The notes beneath the pieces are model-generated. The model was given only the letters and a program-made list of their open reading frames with translations, did no database searches and was not told the DNA's origin. A stretch of DNA of 61,501 bases, taken from the NCBI GenBank assembly GCA_017858135.1, contig JAFMBY010000002.1, positions 1-61,501 of the forward strand, in the 5' to 3' direction. This stretch comes from Porticoccaceae bacterium (GTDB taxonomy: Bacteria; Pseudomonadota; Gammaproteobacteria; Pseudomonadales; Porticoccaceae). The position numbers and the translations under genes are program-made. Positions 46,085-55,223 of this stretch are shown piece after piece. How positions within the stretch are numbered: position 1 is the stretch's first letter; every line of letters begins with the position of its first letter.

Positions 46085-46106
46085 CTGGCTGTATTGAAAT
46101 AGCGCG

Positions 46107-47273
46107 ATGGAACATCACCTCATACAAATTTTCTTTTTGATCTTCACCGGCGGCGCGGTAGTGGCGTCACTGGCACTGTTTGGCCGCCAACCACTGCTGG
46201 TGGCCTACATCCTCCTTGGCGCCGCCATGGGGCCCCATGGCATTGGCTGGGTCACCGATATGCAACTGATTGCCGAGATCTCAAGTATCGGCATTATCTT
46301 TTTGTTGTTTTTACTCGGCCTCGACATGCAGCCCCAGGTACTGCTGCGGGTGTTGCGCCAAGTCACCCATATCACCCTGATTAGCTCAATACTGTTTGCC
46401 GGTGCCGGTTATGCCGTGGGGTACCTGTTTGGTTTCTCGCCAACAGAAAACCTGATTATTGGCACCTCAATGATGTTCTCGAGCACCATTATCGGCATCA
46501 AACTGTTACCGACCACAGTACTGCACCACCGCCACTCCGGCGAATTGATGATCGGCATGTTGCTGATGCAGGATTTTCTCGCCATTTTTGTGTTACTGAT
46601 GCTAATTTCTGCCGCCTCTGATGGCGATAACTCCATGCGTTTTGCTATCAGTTTGGTCTCTTTACCGCTGTTAATTGCTGGCGCAGTGCTGATGGTACGC
46701 TTTGCGTTACAACCCCTGTTTGCTCGCTTCGATCGCATTGGCGAATATGTCTTTTTGCTCGCCATCGGCTGGTGCTTAGGGGTTGCCGAGCTCGCGGAGT
46801 ACGCCGGGTTGTCGAGAGAGATCGGCGCCTTTATCGCTGGCATCTCAATTGCTACCAGCCCTATCGCACCCTATATCGCACTCAACTTAAAGCCGCTGAG
46901 AGACTTCTTTTTAATCCTGTTTTTCTTCTCACTGGGGGGCGGCTTCGACCTTTCATTGATTCCGCACATTGCTGTGCCGGCGGTTATATTGGCGATCATC
47001 ATGCTGGCATTGAAACCCGTGGTCTACCACGGGCTGTTGCGCAAGCAGAGTGAGAGCCATGCATTGGCTTGGGATATCGGCCTGCGCCTCGGGCAAAATA
47101 GCGAGTTTTCGCTATTGATCGCCTATGTCGCCTTTAATACCAGCTTAATTGGTAACCACGCGTCGCATTTAATTCAGGCTGCGGCGATTATCACTTTTCT
47201 GATTTCAAGCTACATAGTGGTGTTTAACCTCGCCAACCCTATCGCCCTAAAAGATAAACTGCGCAGAGATTAA
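46107..47273 (+). CDS. Cation/proton antiporter, CPA2 (KefB-like) family
   Basis: A 388-residue protein with about 12 membrane helices and the CPA2 core: IGIIFLLFLLGLDM, then the GLSREIGAFIAGISIA segment and FFFSLGGGFDL. It lacks the C-terminal TrkA-N/RCK domain of full KefB/KefC, so it is a transporter domain only. Na+ or K+ exchange for H+ is likely; ion unknown. The ATG has no visible Shine-Dalgarno sequence. Confidence 0.88.
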   Translation: MEHHLIQIFFLIFTGGAVVASLALFGRQPLLVAYILLGAAMGPHGIGWVTDMQLIAEISSIGIIFLLFLLGLDMQPQVLLRVLRQVTHITLISSILFAGAGYAVGYLFGFSPTENLIIGTSMMFSSTIIGIKLLPTTVLHHRHSGELMIGMLLMQDFLAIFVLLMLISAASDGDNSMRFAISLVSLPLLIAGAVLMVRFALQPLFARFDRIGEYVFLLAIGWCLGVAELAEYAGLSREIGAFIAGISIATSPIAPYIALNLKPLRDFFLILFFFSLGGGFDLSLIPHIAVPAVILAIIMLALKPVVYHGLLRKQSESHALAWDIGLRLGQNSEFSLLIAYVAFNTSLIGNHASHLIQAAAIITFLISSYIVVFNLANPIALKDKLRRD

Positions 47274-47358
47274 TTGCCGTCCATAATTAGAGGGTGGGGT
47301 TAACAAGACCAAGAGTGTCTTAGCAACAGGGAGTTTTTTTCGCTAGGGAGCAACGAGT

Positions 47359-48612
47359 TTGGGGCAACTGCAAACAAAAAAAGTATATGTTCAAAATCTA
47401 CAGCCCGGCATGTATGTCTGCGGACTGGATCGCCCATGGCTGGAGACCCCATTTAGCCTTCAGGGTTTCCTGATTCGCAACCTCGCTGAGGCAAAAAAGC
47501 TTTCCCTCTACTGCGACTATGTCTATATAGATGACAAAAAAAGTATCGCCAACCTTAATCTAGCGGTCTCGGCGCCAGTCTCCAGCCACAGAGCCCACAA
47601 CATTGCCCACACGGCATTTAAGGCCGAGCTGGCCTCCCATCATATTGTTCGTTACCCGGAAAAGACCGCCGTCACCAGAGAAATCCGTGTCGCTCACAGC
47701 GCCTATCAGAATCTCAAAGACGAATTCGACACCATGGCCAGTCGCATCAGTCACGGCAAACCTCTCAATATTGCCCACCTCCATCAGGTTATCACACCAC
47801 TGATAGACAGCATTACGCGCAACCCGGGTGCCAGCATTTGGCTGGCACGACTCAAGTCTCAAGACTCCTACACCTACCGTCACTGTATTGCCGTGGCAAT
47901 CTGGTGTTCGGTTATCGGTCGTCAGATCGGACTGCCGAAAAAAGAGCTGACACTTTTATCGATGGGCGGCATGTTATTGGATATTGGCAAACTAAAAATC
48001 CCATCTGCTATCTTAAACAAAACTCAGCAACTGTCAGAACGGGAATTTGCACTGGTGCAGAAACACGTAGATCTGAGTCTAAAAATGGCTCGTGATTCGT
48101 CGAAAACCATACCCAAAGCGGTGACCGATATGATTGCCTGTCACCATGAACGGTTTAATGGCAGCGGCTATCCAGAGGGGCTGCAAGGGACCCAAATTCC
48201 GCTCTTCGCCCGCATCGCCGCTATCGCCGACTGCTATGATGCCATCACCAGTCAGCGCACCTACGCCAAGCCAATCCCGCACGCCGTGGCAATCAAACAA
48301 ATGTATGAGTGGCGCGGCCATGACTTTCAGCCCGAACTAATTGAAGCGTTTATCCAATCAGTTGGCATTTATCCAACCGGCACATTAGTCGAGTTGACCT
48401 CTGGTCAGGTCGGCATTGTGGTCAAGGAGAACCCTGGTAAACGTCTGCGCCCACAAGTCTTGGTGATACTCGATGCAGACAAGAATCAGTACACAGATTT
48501 TACCGAAATGGATTTGGCTGAGTCTGCAAACGCCGAGCAAAAGCCTATCGACATTCTCAAAACTCTCGAGCCGGGGGCCTACGGATTGGACCCTGAAACA
48601 CTGTATATCTGA
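47359..48612 (+). CDS. DUF3391 + HD-GYP-type protein, HD motif altered
   Basis: A 417-residue protein: N-terminal DUF3391 (about residues 5-130) and HD-GYP domain (about 160-340). HD-GYP domains break down cyclic-di-GMP with a two- or three-iron site. Here HD is LD (Leu207-Asp208), while His175, His236, His262/263 and GYP (270-272) remain, so one metal ligand seems lost. Activity is therefore doubtful. The start is TTG 47359 with GGGAG nine bases before. It ends two bases before the GGDEF-EAL gene and has a homologue after it. Confidence 0.85.
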   Translation: MGQLQTKKVYVQNLQPGMYVCGLDRPWLETPFSLQGFLIRNLAEAKKLSLYCDYVYIDDKKSIANLNLAVSAPVSSHRAHNIAHTAFKAELASHHIVRYPEKTAVTREIRVAHSAYQNLKDEFDTMASRISHGKPLNIAHLHQVITPLIDSITRNPGASIWLARLKSQDSYTYRHCIAVAIWCSVIGRQIGLPKKELTLLSMGGMLLDIGKLKIPSAILNKTQQLSEREFALVQKHVDLSLKMARDSSKTIPKAVTDMIACHHERFNGSGYPEGLQGTQIPLFARIAAIADCYDAITSQRTYAKPIPHAVAIKQMYEWRGHDFQPELIEAFIQSVGIYPTGTLVELTSGQVGIVVKENPGKRLRPQVLVILDADKNQYTDFTEMDLAESANAEQKPIDILKTLEPGAYGLDPETLYI

Positions 48613-48614
48613 CT

Positions 48615-49937
48615 GTGACTAACGATTCTCCTGACAATCTCTCGCCCTACGCCATCGATCGCTCAGCGCTACTCGCAGCGCTGACGGCGTGTCTTGCCGA
48701 CAATCAAGATAACCAACAGCTGACCCTGCTAGCACTGGTCGACCTCAAGCACTTTGGTCAAATCAACCAGCGCTATGGCTACCTCGTCGGCGACCATATT
48801 CTTGCCGAATTGCAGCAGCGACTCGCCGCTATCCCCAAACACCCAATCGCTTGTCGCCGAATTGATGGCGACAAGTTTGCGCTGATCATCTCGCCATTAC
48901 TGCATATCCAGCTGGTACCCTTAGTCGCCAAAAAAATTATCGACCAGATGACCTGCTACTTTTCTATTGATAATCAATCTATCTCGCTTGAGGGACATAT
49001 TGGTTTTGCCGCCAGCGCTGAACCGAGACATGCAGCGACCAATGCCGAGAAACTACTGCAAAATGCGGAAGCTGCAGCAAAGCAAGCGAAACGCTTAAAG
49101 CAGCCCTATATCGTCAATGAAGCCGCGGCAGCACATCAGGCACGTCATCACATCGCCCTCAAACAAAAAGTTGCCAACGCCCTGAGCGACAACAGTTTTG
49201 AGCTGTTCTATCAGCCGCAGGTTAGGCTTGCAGATGGTCGTCCCAAGGGGGTAGAAGGACTGATTCGCTGGAATCAACGCGGCCATGGCCTCAACCCAGA
49301 ACAGCTGGTGGCGATGATTGAGCAATCCGGCCGCATGGATGAGCTTTTTGCCTGGACCATCAACACTGCAATAAGAGAATCGGCTTCCTGGCGCGAGCAA
49401 AAACATAGTCTTGTTACTGCGATTAACCTCTCCGCCTCCTGCTTGCGCTCCCCGCAACTCTTCGAAACAATCGAATCCAGCCTTAACCTATGGGGCGCCG
49501 AACCGTCTTCTCTGTGTATCGAAGTGACCGAATCAACCATTCAACAGGACCTCCATCAGGGTTTACAGATTCTGGAAAAAATCAAGCAGCTTGGCGTGCG
49601 CATTGCGATTGATGACTTTGGTACTGGGTATTCATCGCTGGAATATTTTAAGTTTATTCCGGCCGATGAACTGAAAATTGATAAATCGTTTATCGCCACG
49701 ATGCGCAACAGCCGAATCGATTTAGAAATCGTCAAACTGATTCTCGATTGGGGCAAGCGATTCCAGATGGAGACCGTCGCAGAAGGAATTGAAGACGCCG
49801 AATCCATGGCGCTATTGGCAGACCTCGGGTGCACTTATGGCCAGGGCTACTACGTCGGCAAAGCCATGCCCGCCAGTGAGTTTCAACGATGGCTGGATAA
49901 AAATCCCGAGATTGCAGAAACAGATTTCACTGTCTGA
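48615..49937 (+). CDS. GGDEF-EAL cyclic-di-GMP phosphodiesterase, GGDEF degenerate
   Basis: A 440-residue protein. The GGDEF domain (about 30-170) has DGDKF at 84-88 instead of GG(D/E)EF, so cyclase activity is unlikely. The EAL domain (about 175-430) has EGLIRW (214-219), EVTES, DDFGTGYSS, KIDKSF and VAEGIE, so metal and catalytic residues are mostly kept and phosphodiesterase activity is likely. No sensor domain or membrane helix is seen. GTG start at 48615, two bases after the HD-GYP stop. Confidence 0.88.
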   Translation: MTNDSPDNLSPYAIDRSALLAALTACLADNQDNQQLTLLALVDLKHFGQINQRYGYLVGDHILAELQQRLAAIPKHPIACRRIDGDKFALIISPLLHIQLVPLVAKKIIDQMTCYFSIDNQSISLEGHIGFAASAEPRHAATNAEKLLQNAEAAAKQAKRLKQPYIVNEAAAAHQARHHIALKQKVANALSDNSFELFYQPQVRLADGRPKGVEGLIRWNQRGHGLNPEQLVAMIEQSGRMDELFAWTINTAIRESASWREQKHSLVTAINLSASCLRSPQLFETIESSLNLWGAEPSSLCIEVTESTIQQDLHQGLQILEKIKQLGVRIAIDDFGTGYSSLEYFKFIPADELKIDKSFIATMRNSRIDLEIVKLILDWGKRFQMETVAEGIEDAESMALLADLGCTYGQGYYVGKAMPASEFQRWLDKNPEIAETDFTV

Positions 49938-50141
49938 TATGGCCAGCAAATTATGTGCGACTATTTTTCTGCTATTCTTTTCTTGAACACAGTAGCTGTC
50001 AGCCTGAGACGCGACCAGTAAAAAGAGCTATTAGTAGAAGACGCCATAAACCAGCAAGGCAAGAGAGATCGATAGGCGCAGTAACAGTGATGCCAGTACA
50101 TTCAGGACACCTTCATCTCAACCAGGACGTTATGAGAAAAA
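49938..50141 (+). other. 204-base gap between GGDEF-EAL and second HD-GYP gene
   Basis: No gene or strong hairpin seen. A short ATG frame at 50131, with AGGA close by, overlaps the start region of the next gene in another frame and is probably not used. The gap may hold a second promoter. Confidence 0.4.
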
Positions 50142-51176
50142 ATGAATCAGTTAATTCAACAAGCCACTGCTGCAACTAAACAGACCATTAACACGCTACC
50201 CTTGAGTCATGAACTGATGCACAGAGATGGCGCCGAGTATACGATCAGCACTGATATATCCTCCGAATTGCGCGTCGCCACCCTCGCCTATCTGAGTATT
50301 CAGCAGGAGTTTAACCGCATCAGTAAAGCGGTTAAAAACCACGAAAAACCAGATATTAAACGTATTGAACCCTTTGTCGAGGCGCTGGTAGAGAGCATTA
50401 TCCGCAATCCCGCCGCCGCAGTCTGGCTGGCCAGACTGAAAAGCAAAAGCAGTTACGCACACCGGCACTCGATCTCTTGTGCCATTCTCTGCTGTGTTAT
50501 GGGACGTCAACTTGCTCTCGATCGCAAGGAGCTATTTCAGCTCGCGCTGTCTGGCCTATTGATGGATATTGGCAAGCTCCATCTGCCTGAGACATTGCTG
50601 CGCAAAAGCACCGATTTGAACGCTGAAGAAAGAACCGAGATGCGTCGCCATATTGAGTATGGCTTAGTTATTCTTGAAGATAGCTATCTGCCATCCGATA
50701 TCATTGCCGCGGTTCACTACCACCACGAGCGCTTTAATGGCTGCGGCTACCCCGACCAACTGGCCGGTACTGACGTGCCACTTTATGCGAGAATCGCCGG
50801 GATTGTTGATTGCTATGATGCCATGACCAGTCCGCGCTATTACGCGACACCCATTCCTCACTCCGAGGCCATACTCAAACTGGCGGGCTGGCGCGCGCGA
50901 CTCTTTCAAAAAGAGTTGGTCGATACCTTTATTCAGGCCATAGGCCTTTACCCGCCCGGCTCTCTGGTGGAGCTCACCAATGGTGAGGTCGCCGTGGTCA
51001 GCGACTACCGTGCAGGGATGGGCAGAAAGCCCAAGTTGACAGTGATATTAGACGTCAACAAACGTCGCCTGACACACAAAAAGGTTATTTCAATAACTGG
51101 CAAAGAGGGCACCATCGACATCGCTCGCAATCTGCCGCCAGATGCCTACAATCTCGACCCCGAAGCGCTATTTTAA
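50142..51176 (+). CDS. Second HD-GYP-type protein, HD motif altered
   Basis: A 344-residue paralogue of the HD-GYP protein 2.8 kb upstream, without the DUF3391 domain. HD is MD (Met141-Asp142); His109, His170, His194/195 and GYP (202-204) remain. The two proteins share LARLKS, a LLxDIGK core and PHAxxIHHE-type surroundings, and their C-terminal tails are similar (GAYGLDPE versus DAYNLDPE). This suggests tandem duplication followed by domain loss or gain. The ribosome-binding site is weak (GAG). Confidence 0.83.
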   Translation: MNQLIQQATAATKQTINTLPLSHELMHRDGAEYTISTDISSELRVATLAYLSIQQEFNRISKAVKNHEKPDIKRIEPFVEALVESIIRNPAAAVWLARLKSKSSYAHRHSISCAILCCVMGRQLALDRKELFQLALSGLLMDIGKLHLPETLLRKSTDLNAEERTEMRRHIEYGLVILEDSYLPSDIIAAVHYHHERFNGCGYPDQLAGTDVPLYARIAGIVDCYDAMTSPRYYATPIPHSEAILKLAGWRARLFQKELVDTFIQAIGLYPPGSLVELTNGEVAVVSDYRAGMGRKPKLTVILDVNKRRLTHKKVISITGKEGTIDIARNLPPDAYNLDPEALF

Positions 51177-51226
51177 GCCGCTGCCTTGAGCAGGCCCTCG
51201 AGTCGCAGAGCGGCTAGCGAAAAGCA

Positions 51227-52318
51227 TTAGGTAATGCGTTCGGAGTTACTGGTCAGGCGTTCCCACCAGCGCAGCATGACACGATCGACGCTCTCCTCCG
51301 CGGCAATGCCCAGTCGTTGATGAAGTTTTTTCTTCAACACGAAGGCAATCTCATAAACATCCGCCTGCTCTGCCCGCGCCACTAGATATTCGTCGCTGGT
51401 TTGCAACTCATCCACCAACGCCACGTCCAACGCGCGGGTCCCTAGCCAGACCTCACCAGTGGCAATTTTATCGATATCCACCTGTGGTCTATGTTGTTGA
51501 ACAAATTCTTTGAACAAGTTATGAGTGTCCTCAAGCTCCTCGAGAAATTTCTCGCGACCGCTGTCGGTATTTTCACCAAACATGGTCAGGGTGCGCTTGT
51601 GCTCTCCGGCAGTCAGCAGCTCAAACTCAACATTATGCTTCTTTAATACTTTGTTAAAGTTTGGCAGCTGCGCAACCACACCAATTGAACCGAGAATGGC
51701 AAATGGCGCGGCGAGAATTTTGTCAGCGACACAGGCCATCATATAGCCACCGCTAGCGGCGACCTTATCGACACAGACAGTCAACGGGATATTGCGCTTG
51801 CGAATCCGATCCAGCTGGCTCGATGCAAGTCCATAACTGTGCACCATGCCGCCGCCACTCTCGAGGCGCACCACGACTTCATCATTTGACGTTGCCTGAG
51901 ACAGTATCGCCGTGACCTCCTCGCGCAGATGTGTCACCGCAGAGGCACTGATATTGCCGTGGAAATTAACCACAAATACACGCGCCTTTTGCTCAGGCGG
52001 TTCTTCGTCTGAGTCTTTAGCGGCTTTTTTACTGGCTTTTTGCAACTCTTTGGCTTTCTTTTTCTTCTCTTTTTGTAATCGTTTTGCCTCAGCCTTGTGC
52101 AGCGATTCATCCATCACCGCAAGCTTAATTGCCTCACTCATGTCCTCAAACATTTCGTTGAGCGGCGTGATCTCGAGATGACCTTTGCTACTGCTATGGC
52201 CGCTTTTCTGACTGAGACCGACAACGATACTGATAAGCACAACCACAGCGATCACGCCGGTGACTACTTTGGCTAAAAACAAGCCGTATTCAAAAATAAA
52301 CTCCAAGGCAAACTCCAT
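51227..52318 (-). CDS. sohB: Inner-membrane protease SohB
   Basis: A 363-residue S49 signal-peptide-peptidase-like protein. One N-terminal membrane helix (about 12-33), then a long Lys/Glu-rich coiled coil (about 65-105), and the protease domain with nucleophile Ser in KVAASGGYMM and a Lys about 50 residues later in AGEHKRTLT (the Ser-Lys dyad). E. coli SohB (349) suppresses degP loss. The Lys-rich insert KEKKKKAKELQKASKKAAK is longer than I expect. Confidence 0.88.
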   Translation of the reverse strand: MEFALEFIFEYGLFLAKVVTGVIAVVVLISIVVGLSQKSGHSSSKGHLEITPLNEMFEDMSEAIKLAVMDESLHKAEAKRLQKEKKKKAKELQKASKKAAKDSDEEPPEQKARVFVVNFHGNISASAVTHLREEVTAILSQATSNDEVVVRLESGGGMVHSYGLASSQLDRIRKRNIPLTVCVDKVAASGGYMMACVADKILAAPFAILGSIGVVAQLPNFNKVLKKHNVEFELLTAGEHKRTLTMFGENTDSGREKFLEELEDTHNLFKEFVQQHRPQVDIDKIATGEVWLGTRALDVALVDELQTSDEYLVARAEQADVYEIAFVLKKKLHQRLGIAAEESVDRVMLRWWERLTSNSERIT

Positions 52319-52350
52319 TGTTATCTAGGTAAACGTTGATTATAGACTGC

Positions 52351-53184
52351 TTAAGTCCCTGTAACCTCTTCCACAAAGCGCGCGATTAATCGCCCTGACA
52401 TGGTACTGAGCGGCGGCAGTATGGCCGGCAACTCTTTATAGTGCCACCAGTGGGCTTCGGCTATCTCCAAGCCGTCGACATTAATCTCGGTGGTGTCGGC
52501 GTCGGCGAGAAACCCCAGCATCAGTTGACCGGGAAACGGCCACGCCTGACTGCCGACATAGCGTAAATTGCTAATCTGTACGCCAGCTTCCTCAAATACC
52601 TCGCGATGCAGCGCCTGCTCGGCGCTCTCTCCCGCTTCGAGAAATCCGGCCAGAGCACTAAAGCGCCCTTCCGGCCAGGTCACCTGACGTCCCAGCAAAC
52701 AGCGCTCACCGTCACGGACAACAACAATCACACAGGGGGAGATACGCGGATAGACACTGATATCACAGGCTAAACATTTCAGCGCATGATCTGTTGTGGC
52801 ACTCTCAGTCGGTTGCCCGCAGGCACCACAATAACGGTGTGTCTTCTGCCACTCGAGCATCTGCACAGCTCTGCTGACCAGTGAAAACTGATCATCGGTG
52901 GTAGACAACAGTAGCGAGCGCAGGTCCATAACAGAGAAGCCGTCCATCGAACGGCATTCCGGTGCCAGATCCCAGACTTCACAATCGACACCGTTCCACT
53001 GACCGAGCACCAAGCGCTGCTGGCAGAAGAACTTCATGACATCAGCCTGCTCGCGGTCGACCGTCAGTTCGCGACTACCTCGCGCAACTAAGATGTCACG
53101 TCCGATAACCGGGATAACCACCAGTCCATCAGTGCCAGACAAAGCGTTGGCAGGGAAAAATCCTTCAAGAGCGGGAGGGAGCAT
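52351..53184 (-). CDS. nudC: NAD+ diphosphatase
   Basis: Nudix hydrolase that cleaves NADH to NMNH and AMP and removes NAD caps from RNA. The 277 residues hold a zinc ribbon (YCGACG...KCLAC), the Nudix box GFLEAGESAEQALHREVFEEAG and NudC-specific GSQAWPFPGQLM. The start at 53184 is ATG. The gene is downstream of fadD on the same strand but across a terminator, so it probably has its own promoter in the 298-base gap. Confidence 0.93.
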   Translation of the reverse strand: MLPPALEGFFPANALSGTDGLVVIPVIGRDILVARGSRELTVDREQADVMKFFCQQRLVLGQWNGVDCEVWDLAPECRSMDGFSVMDLRSLLLSTTDDQFSLVSRAVQMLEWQKTHRYCGACGQPTESATTDHALKCLACDISVYPRISPCVIVVVRDGERCLLGRQVTWPEGRFSALAGFLEAGESAEQALHREVFEEAGVQISNLRYVGSQAWPFPGQLMLGFLADADTTEINVDGLEIAEAHWWHYKELPAILPPLSTMSGRLIARFVEEVTGT

Positions 53185-53482
53185 GCTGCAATAACTACCT
53201 TATCAAAGATTAAAAAAACCACTGTAAAGCGGCTCCGGCGCGGCGTGCATGTTGCGGGGTCAACGACGACTGTTTCGACGCAATACACAAGGATCTTAGC
53301 ACGATTTTTTGCTTACCCCTGATAAAATATGCTGGTAGTAGCTGACTTGCTAAACGTTATTTATATGCTCCAATAAGAGCTTGAAAGTGCCATAAAAAAA
53401 GCCGGACTTGGTGGCAAGTCTGGCTATTTTTGTTTTTATCTAATCGCTTAATTCAAAGCTATCTAATTCACAGCTTTCTAAT
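53185..53482 (-). other. 298-base gap upstream of nudC
   Basis: Holds the fadD terminator and part of a 15-bp repeat array. Between them and nudC I see no gene longer than ten codons and no clear sigma-70 promoter. Confidence 0.4.
53394..53436 (-). terminator. Intrinsic terminator of fadD, bidirectional
   Basis: AGCCGGACTTG (53400-53410), GTGG loop, CAAGTCTGGCT (53415-53425), with an A-run before and a T-rich run after. One mismatch in an 11-bp stem. Read on the minus strand, it ends fadD transcripts. Confidence 0.88.
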
Positions 53483-53493
53483 TCACAGCTTTG
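53449..53493. repeat. Three 15-bp tandem repeats over the fadD stop codon
   Basis: TAATTCAAAGCTATC (53449-53463), TAATTCACAGCTTTC (53464-53478) and TAATTCACAGCTTTG (53479-53493). The third unit contains the fadD stop; the others repeat it downstream. Confidence 0.88.
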
Positions 53494-55156
53494 CCCGCTC
53501 CTCCGCCTTCAACTCCTTGCGCAACACTTTGCCGACATTGCTCTTCGGCAAGTCATCGCGGAACTCAACAAATTTGGGCACCTTATAACCGGCCATATTG
53601 GCTTTGCAAAACTCAATGACCTGTTCAGCGGTCAAGTTATTATTGTTGGCCACAACAAACATCTTCACCACCTCGCCCGCTTTCGGGTCGGCAATACCAA
53701 TCGCGGCACACTCAAGCACGTCTGGATGTTGCGTTAAGGCCTGCTCCAATTCATTGGGGTAGACATTGAATCCAGAGACAATAATCATATCTTTTAGGCG
53801 GTCGACAATTTTGATATAGCCCTGCTCATCGACGATGACAATATCGCCAGTGTGCAACCAGCCGTCGACAATCACTTCCGCTGTCTGTGCTTCACGCTGC
53901 CAGTAGCCTTTCATCACCTGCGCACCGCGCACACAGAGCTCACCAACACCGCCCACTTGCTGCTCAGTGCCGTTTTCATCGACCACTTTAATCTCGGTGC
54001 CCGGAATCGGAATACCGGCCGTACCGATTTTTTCAAAGCCCGACGGATTCATGGAAATCACCGGCGATGACTCAGTCATACCATAGCCCTCACTGACCAC
54101 ACAGCCGGTCGCTTGCTGCCATTCATCCGCTACGGCGTCCATCAGGGCCATACCACCAGAGAGCGTAATCTGTAGTTGCGAAAAATCCAGCTGGCGAAAC
54201 TTGGGGCTTTGTAGCAAGGCCACAAACAGTGAATTTAATCCGCAGAATATTTCAAACTTTATGTTCTTAATAGCGTTAACAAACATGGGAATATTACGTG
54301 GATCCGGTATCAGCACACTGTGTCCCCGAGTAGCCGGCAGCAACCCCATGTTCAGCATATAGGCGTAGATATGGTAGAGCGGCAGCGGCGAGACCGTGGT
54401 GAAATGAGTCACCGAGCGACCGCCGACATTGATCATTGCCATGGCCTGAGCGACATTGCTCATCAGCGAGCCCTGGGTCAGCATCACCCCTTTGGATACG
54501 CCTGTGGTGCCTCCAGTGTACTGCAGTGCACAGATATCCTCGCTGGCAGGCGTATGCAGCGGATAAGCACTCTCGGCCCGCAACATATCAGTAAAACCAA
54601 CAATGCCTTTGGCTGGCAAACTGGGACGCTTACCCAGTATCTTGGTCACTGCAGCCAGCAGGATTTTCTTCGGCTGCGGCAGCAGATCAATGGCGCGAGT
54701 GACAACTACATGCTCGATCCCGGTTTCAGGTAATGCTGCTTGCAGCGTGTCGTAGAACTGATCGAGTACGACGACTGCCTTGGCACCCGAATCATTAAAT
54801 TGATGCACCAGCTCACGATGGGTATACATTGGGTTGGTATTGACGATCACCAGTCCCAACTTCCAGGCGGCGACAACCACAATAGGGTATTGCAGCAGAT
54901 TGGGTAGCTGCACAGCAATGCGATCGCCCGCTTCAAGGTTAAACTGAGTAGAGAAATAACCGGCAACACGATCGGCCAACTGATCGACCTCCGCGTAGCT
55001 GAGCGTCTGTCCCAAACAGGTAAACGCAGGCCGCTCAGAGGAATCGGCCAAGGCCTGCTGCCAAAGACCCAACAGCGAATCTGCGGCCAGCGCAGGCTGC
55101 TGACTCGGCACCCCTATAGCTTGCTGCGCCTGCTCAACGGCTTTCTGAACATTCAT
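53483..55156 (-). CDS. fadD: Long-chain fatty acid-CoA ligase
   Basis: Activates fatty acids to acyl-CoA via an acyl-AMP, for beta-oxidation or phospholipids. The 557-residue product has the AMP-binding motif YTGGTTGVSKG and the FACS signature region with GWLHTGDIV and VDRLKDMIIVSGFNVYPNE (given to 19 residues). The length equals FadD (561). I chose ATG 55156, with AGGTGG eight bases upstream; a GTG four codons earlier gives an overlapping site. The C-terminus lies inside a 15-bp repeat array. Confidence 0.93.
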   Translation of the reverse strand: MNVQKAVEQAQQAIGVPSQQPALAADSLLGLWQQALADSSERPAFTCLGQTLSYAEVDQLADRVAGYFSTQFNLEAGDRIAVQLPNLLQYPIVVVAAWKLGLVIVNTNPMYTHRELVHQFNDSGAKAVVVLDQFYDTLQAALPETGIEHVVVTRAIDLLPQPKKILLAAVTKILGKRPSLPAKGIVGFTDMLRAESAYPLHTPASEDICALQYTGGTTGVSKGVMLTQGSLMSNVAQAMAMINVGGRSVTHFTTVSPLPLYHIYAYMLNMGLLPATRGHSVLIPDPRNIPMFVNAIKNIKFEIFCGLNSLFVALLQSPKFRQLDFSQLQITLSGGMALMDAVADEWQQATGCVVSEGYGMTESSPVISMNPSGFEKIGTAGIPIPGTEIKVVDENGTEQQVGGVGELCVRGAQVMKGYWQREAQTAEVIVDGWLHTGDIVIVDEQGYIKIVDRLKDMIIVSGFNVYPNELEQALTQHPDVLECAAIGIADPKAGEVVKMFVVANNNNLTAEQVIEFCKANMAGYKVPKFVEFRDDLPKSNVGKVLRKELKAEERAKL

Positions 55157-55223
55157 ACCCACACCCACCTGTAAGTTTTTTTATGATTAATCTAGCAAGG
55201 CAAAAATACGCTCTGCAACAAGA

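Noticed and set aside
51224-51237. GCATTA-GG-TAATGC inverted repeat at the sohB end as terminator
   Set aside because: Two-base loop, short stem and no T-run.
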